From contig PSPB01000025.1 in the NCBI GenBank assembly GCA_003193815.1, positions 1-8,378 of the forward strand: a DNA stretch of 8,378 bases. Reading direction: 5' to 3'. This DNA comes from Methanobacteriota archaeon (GTDB lineage Archaea; Thermoplasmatota; Poseidoniia; MGIII; CG-Epi1). This document shows, one piece after another, positions 5,728 through 8,378 of this stretch (position 1 is the stretch's first letter; every line of letters begins with the position of its first letter). The notes under the pieces are model-generated. The model had not been told where the DNA came from. It saw nothing but the letters and a program-made list of their open reading frames with translations, and did not search any database. The translations under genes were made by a program, and so were the position numbers.

Positions 5728-7002
5728 TCAGTCAAGGTAATCTTCGAGCTTCACGTCCATCGCCGGCGGGGTGCGCGCGAAGTGCGCCGCGTCGCGGTCG
5801 TCGGGGATGGTGCAGTCGAATCCCTGCTTGCAGGTCTCGCGCGTCTCGACGCACGCCGACGGGTCAAGGCTCGAGCCCTTCGACTGGAACGCGACCGTGT
5901 CGCGGTCGCCCTGGAAGCGGGTTGCGAAGGCCCACTCGACCATGTCGCGGTCGCGGACGTCGACGTCGTCGTTGACCACCCAGACGTGCTTCAGCGACGC
6001 GTGGCCGGCGAACGCCGCCTCGATTGCCTTGCGGCCGTCGCCCGCCGTGCGGGGCCGGATGGCGACGACCGCGTGCAGCCACGACGAGCCGCCGGGGGTG
6101 ACGTGGACGTCGACGCAATCCGTTACTTGCGAGACGGCGTGGAAGATGGTCGGCTCGCGAGGCATCCCCATCAGCACCTTGTGCTCCGGGCCGCCCGGCA
6201 GTAGCGCGTGGAATATCGAGTCGTCGCGCAGGAAGAGCCGCTTCAGCCGCACGACCGGCTGGCTGCGGACGATGTCGCGCGTTTCCGTCAGGTCGAGAAA
6301 CGGCCCTTCGTCGGCCATCTCGCCCGTGAATTCGCACACCATCACCAGCTCCGACTGTGGCACCGTGTGGCCACCCACCTCGATGAGCGGCGCCGCGCCG
6401 AGCGCGTTGGCGATGGCCATTTCGCTGACGTCGATGCCGAAGCTGGTCGCAGCGCCCAGCAGCACCGGCACGCTGACGCCGTTGCAGAACGCGAATTCCT
6501 TGAGCCCGCGCTGCCGGTAAGCCTCGAGATTGCGCGGCAGGATGCGCAGCACCAGCCGCCGTTCGTCCAGTTTCATCCCGCGGTGGTAGCTCAGGTTCAG
6601 CCCGTGCTCCCCGTCGTGGGCGACGGCAATCGCGGACGCGATGTAGGGGCCGCCGTCGAACTTCTGGTGCGTCAGGATGGGAAGCCCCGCCAGCGTCGGT
6701 TCGACCTCGCGGTAGCCTGTCGCCTCGGCGCGCGGCACCTCCGCCTGCGCGTCGCCTGCGGTGGCGATACGCTGCATGATTTCGGAAGGGTCGCAGTCGA
6801 GCCCGAGCGCGACCAGCTCGCGCGAAGCGCAGATGTTCGTGATTGCCGGCATCCGGCTGCCGGCGATGTTGGTGAAGAGCAGGGGCGTGTCGCCCGCCTG
6901 CGCCATCAGCGCCGCCACTTCGTATTCGGGGCTGACCTCGCGCGAGATGGTCCGCAATCGCCCCGACTCGGCGAGCAGGTCAACGAATTCGCGCAGGTTC
7001 AT
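5728..7002 (-). CDS. UbiD-family decarboxylase; probable trans-anhydromevalonate 5-phosphate decarboxylase
   Basis: UbiD enzymes use prenylated FMN to decarboxylate unsaturated acids; the archaeal member in this context removes CO2 from trans-anhydromevalonate 5-phosphate to give isopentenyl phosphate. The 424-residue length and sequence fit the family. There is an N-terminal LREFVDLL segment, TNIAGSRMPAITNI at 44-57, NLSYHRGMKLDER at 136-148 (N136 and R141 match the N-x4-R cofactor/catalytic spacing of UbiD enzymes), LRILPRNL at 152-159, acidic residues E218, E224, E228 and E232 in the segment ending DEGPFLDLTETRD (231-243), HALLPGGPEH at 265-274, TPGGSSWLHAVV at 302-313, VVNDDVDVRD at 342-351, VEWAFATRFQ at 355-364 and GSSLDPSAC at 376-384. 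The ATG at 7002 overlaps the mevalonate kinase stop by 4 nt (ATGA), implying translational coupling. The UbiX-type prenyltransferase that would make the cofactor is not in the window. The substrate is inferred from context; the family is certain. Confidence 0.9.
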   Translation of the reverse strand: MNLREFVDLLAESGRLRTISREVSPEYEVAALMAQAGDTPLLFTNIAGSRMPAITNICASRELVALGLDCDPSEIMQRIATAGDAQAEVPRAEATGYREVEPTLAGLPILTHQKFDGGPYIASAIAVAHDGEHGLNLSYHRGMKLDERRLVLRILPRNLEAYRQRGLKEFAFCNGVSVPVLLGAATSFGIDVSEMAIANALGAAPLIEVGGHTVPQSELVMVCEFTGEMADEGPFLDLTETRDIVRSQPVVRLKRLFLRDDSIFHALLPGGPEHKVLMGMPREPTIFHAVSQVTDCVDVHVTPGGSSWLHAVVAIRPRTAGDGRKAIEAAFAGHASLKHVWVVNDDVDVRDRDMVEWAFATRFQGDRDTVAFQSKGSSLDPSACVETRETCKQGFDCTIPDDRDAAHFARTPPAMDVKLEDYLD

Positions 7003-7919
7003 GTCGCTCCGCCGAAGGCAGTCTCGTATGCCGTATAACCGGCTTCGGTCAGCGCCTGCGCGACCGCCGCCTGCCCGTCCGCCCCTTCGGTGAGCGCGAC
7101 CATGTTGCCGCCGCCTCCCTTGCCGGTCAGCTTCGCGCCGAGCGCCCCGGCGTCGCGCGCGATGGTGACCAGTTCGTCCAGCCTGGAATGGCCGACGCCG
7201 ATGGTGTTGAGCAGCTCGTGGTTAGCGTCCATCAGCTCGCCCACCCGTGCCAGTTCGCCCTCCTTGAGCGCGGCGCGCGCGTCTCTGACGAGCGCGCCGA
7301 TAGCGGCGAAGTAGCCGTCGTAGAGCCGTGGGTCGGCGTCGTGGCGCTTGCGGACGCCGGCGACCAGCTCGCCTGTCGATGCGGCAATGCCGGTGTTCCC
7401 GAGCACGAGATGGCAGCGCGCGGGCGACCGGAACGGCCGCGGCGGCTTGCCGCTGATGAACCAGACCGGCTCCTCGTGGGCGACGACGGTGTTGTCGATG
7501 CCGCTAGGCGTGCCCCGCTCGGCCTGGAAGACAATATTCGAGACGGTGTTCGCCGACAGCTCCGTGCCGAGATGCGCCGCCAGCGCACGGCAGATGGCGG
7601 TCGAAGTCGCGGCGCTGCTGCCCATGCCGGCCGCCGATGGGATGGCCGATTCGAGATTGATCGTCGCGTTCGGCTCCGGGGCGCCAGCGCGCGCCAGCAC
7701 CGCCTGCGCCGCGACCGAGAACTGGTGCGCCGGGTCGCCGCCTAGCGTCAGCCGCTGGCCAAGGTCGCGCGCGTGGATTACCAGCCCCGCCCCGTCGCGC
7801 GTCGGCTCGACCCACGCCCGCGCTCGCAACTCCGAGAGCGGCACCGCGATGGCGGGCTGGCCGTAGACGACCGCGTGTTCGCCGAACAGGATGACCTTGC
7901 CCGGGGCGGTGAACTCCAT
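6999..7919 (-). CDS. mvk: Mevalonate kinase (GHMP family)
   Basis: Catalyses ATP-dependent phosphorylation of mevalonate to mevalonate 5-phosphate in the cytosol, feeding archaeal isoprenoid lipid synthesis. The 306-residue product has the normal length for archaeal mevalonate kinases. Motif 1 is APGKVILFGEHAVVYG (5-20) with K8, and motif 2 is the ATP-binding loop PSAAGMGSSAATS (94-106). Residues E134 and D142 lie in ERGTPSGIDN (134-143), D142 being the expected catalytic base. Motif 3 is GAKLTGKGGGGN (261-272). The SGIDN wording and motif 1 point to mevalonate kinase over homoserine, galacto- or phosphomevalonate kinases. It is the first gene of the minus-strand run, directly upstream of the UbiD and AcnX genes, and is divergent from the membrane protein gene. 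The ATG at 7919 lies 27 nt below a weak TATA-like sequence and has no clear Shine-Dalgarno, suggesting a leaderless or near-leaderless transcript. Confidence 0.95.
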   Translation of the reverse strand: MEFTAPGKVILFGEHAVVYGQPAIAVPLSELRARAWVEPTRDGAGLVIHARDLGQRLTLGGDPAHQFSVAAQAVLARAGAPEPNATINLESAIPSAAGMGSSAATSTAICRALAAHLGTELSANTVSNIVFQAERGTPSGIDNTVVAHEEPVWFISGKPPRPFRSPARCHLVLGNTGIAASTGELVAGVRKRHDADPRLYDGYFAAIGALVRDARAALKEGELARVGELMDANHELLNTIGVGHSRLDELVTIARDAGALGAKLTGKGGGGNMVALTEGADGQAAVAQALTEAGYTAYETAFGGAT

Positions 7920-7940
7920 CGGGGTGGCAACGGTTGCGGG

Positions 7941-7946
7941 ATTTAC
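7941..7946 (-). promoter_or_regulatory. Weak TATA-like box for the mevalonate kinase operon
   Basis: Read on the minus strand, GTAAAT starts 27 nt upstream of the mevalonate kinase ATG, in an otherwise GC-rich 77-bp intergenic gap. The distance suits a transcript that begins at the start codon. The match to a TATA consensus is poor. Confidence 0.3.
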
Positions 7947-7966
7947 GAGTGGCGGCGGGCCGCCAG

Positions 7967-7974
7967 CTTTATGA
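7967..7974 (+). promoter_or_regulatory. TATA-like box for the plus-strand membrane protein gene
   Basis: CTTTATGA begins 30 nt and ends 23 nt before the ATG at 7997, the spacing of an archaeal TATA box giving a leaderless mRNA. It is the most AT-rich element between the two divergent genes. Confidence 0.4.
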
Positions 7975-7996
7975 ACCGCAGGCGGCAGGCGCCCGC

Positions 7997-8378
7997 ATGG
8001 GCTTCTTCGACACCATCGCCCGTGGCTGGGCCATCAGCAAGCTCAGCTTCGGCGTCGTCTGGCGCGACCCGGAACTGCTGGTCTACATGCTCATCTCGAG
8101 CATCATGGTCGGGCTGACCGTCCTCGCCGGCGCGCTGCCGGGCATCGGTTACGAAATGGGAATGCCGCTGTTCGACTGGGCCATGACCACCGACCCCGAC
8201 ACGGACGAGACGATGGCGACGCCGCTGTATCTGGCGTGGATTTTCGTCACCTACGCCCTCGGGGCAACTTTCGTCGTCTTCTGGAACTGCGCCATCACCT
8301 ACAGTGCGCACATGCGACTCACCGGCGGCGACCCACGCTTCATGACTGGCATCTCGGCTGCGATGCGGCACCTGCCGA
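7997..8378 (+). CDS. DUF6159-like integral membrane protein, N-terminal part (C-terminus beyond window)
   Basis: From the ATG at 7997 the frame is open for 127 codons to the right edge. The N-terminus (FFDTIARGWAISKLSFGVVW, residues 3-22) is followed by a hydrophobic segment at about 27-50, then an acidic loop TTDPDTDET (64-72) and a second hydrophobic segment at about 77-102. A conserved-looking stretch RLTGGDPRFMTGISAAMRHL lies at 107-126. The order W-x-x-x-K-x-S-F-G near the start, two early helices and GGDPxxxxGxxAA matches what I recall of DUF6159 membrane proteins, common in haloarchaea and also in bacteria; their function is unknown. Further helices are expected past the window edge. 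It is divergent from the mevalonate kinase operon with a shared 77-bp promoter region. No enzyme or transport role can be assigned. Confidence 0.72.
   Translation, partial: MGFFDTIARGWAISKLSFGVVWRDPELLVYMLISSIMVGLTVLAGALPGIGYEMGMPLFDWAMTTDPDTDETMATPLYLAWIFVTYALGATFVVFWNCAITYSAHMRLTGGDPRFMTGISAAMRHLP

Noticed and set aside
5790..5960. Recurring GTCGCGGTCG-type words within the UbiD gene
   Set aside because: Explained by repeated Arg-Asp codons in the protein (DRD, RDRD); spacing is irregular and not repeat-like.
4420..6204. Long plus-strand open frame (594 codons) opposite the AcnX and UbiD genes
   Set aside because: Very Arg/Ala-rich with no recognisable motif, spanning the antisense of two well-supported genes and their gap; an effect of high GC content.
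1..8378. CRISPR array, insertion sequence or toxin-antitoxin/defence module
   Set aside because: No regularly spaced repeats, transposase motifs or small gene pairs; apart from the tRNA repeat and the AcnX palindrome, the window is housekeeping genes.

Overview
This window looks like a GC-rich archaeal chromosome segment, probably from a euryarchaeal-type organism; the exact lineage cannot be fixed from the sequence alone. The archaeal assignment rests on four things: an archaeal fibrillarin (FlpA), a topoisomerase VI B subunit, an archaeal-type mevalonate kinase next to the aconitase-X and UbiD-type enzymes of the archaeal mevalonate pathway, and a tRNA-Thr with discriminator U. Strong Shine-Dalgarno sequences are absent. 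Weak TATA-like boxes sit about 27 nt upstream of several starts, and neighbouring genes overlap by 4 nt (ATGA, GTGA).

Layout. 1-956 (minus, cut by the left edge): N-terminal part of an Lhr-type superfamily 2 helicase. 957-1327: intergenic zone with a complete tRNA-Thr(GGT) on the plus strand and, exactly 101 bp further on, a second near-identical copy of its 3' part that lacks a 5' half. I see no further gene in the remaining ~100 bp before 1328. 1328-7919 (all minus): a tight five-gene run transcribed right to left, mevalonate kinase > UbiD-family decarboxylase > fused aconitase-X dehydratase > topoisomerase VI subunit B > fibrillarin. 7920-7996: a 77-bp divergent promoter region. 7997-8378 (plus, cut by the right edge): start of a DUF6159-like membrane protein.

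How the genes work together. The first three genes of the run encode consecutive or near-consecutive steps of the archaeal mevalonate pathway to isoprenoid lipids. Mevalonate is phosphorylated to mevalonate 5-phosphate. An AcnX-type dehydratase then converts this to trans-anhydromevalonate 5-phosphate, and a UbiD-type prenyl-FMN enzyme decarboxylates that to isopentenyl phosphate. The last two genes belong to DNA topology and 2'-O-methylation of rRNA/tRNA, so the run mixes membrane-lipid synthesis with information processing. The oddest sequence features are a perfect 18-bp-arm inverted repeat exactly in the linker joining the two AcnX domains, and the duplicated tRNA-Thr 3' end.
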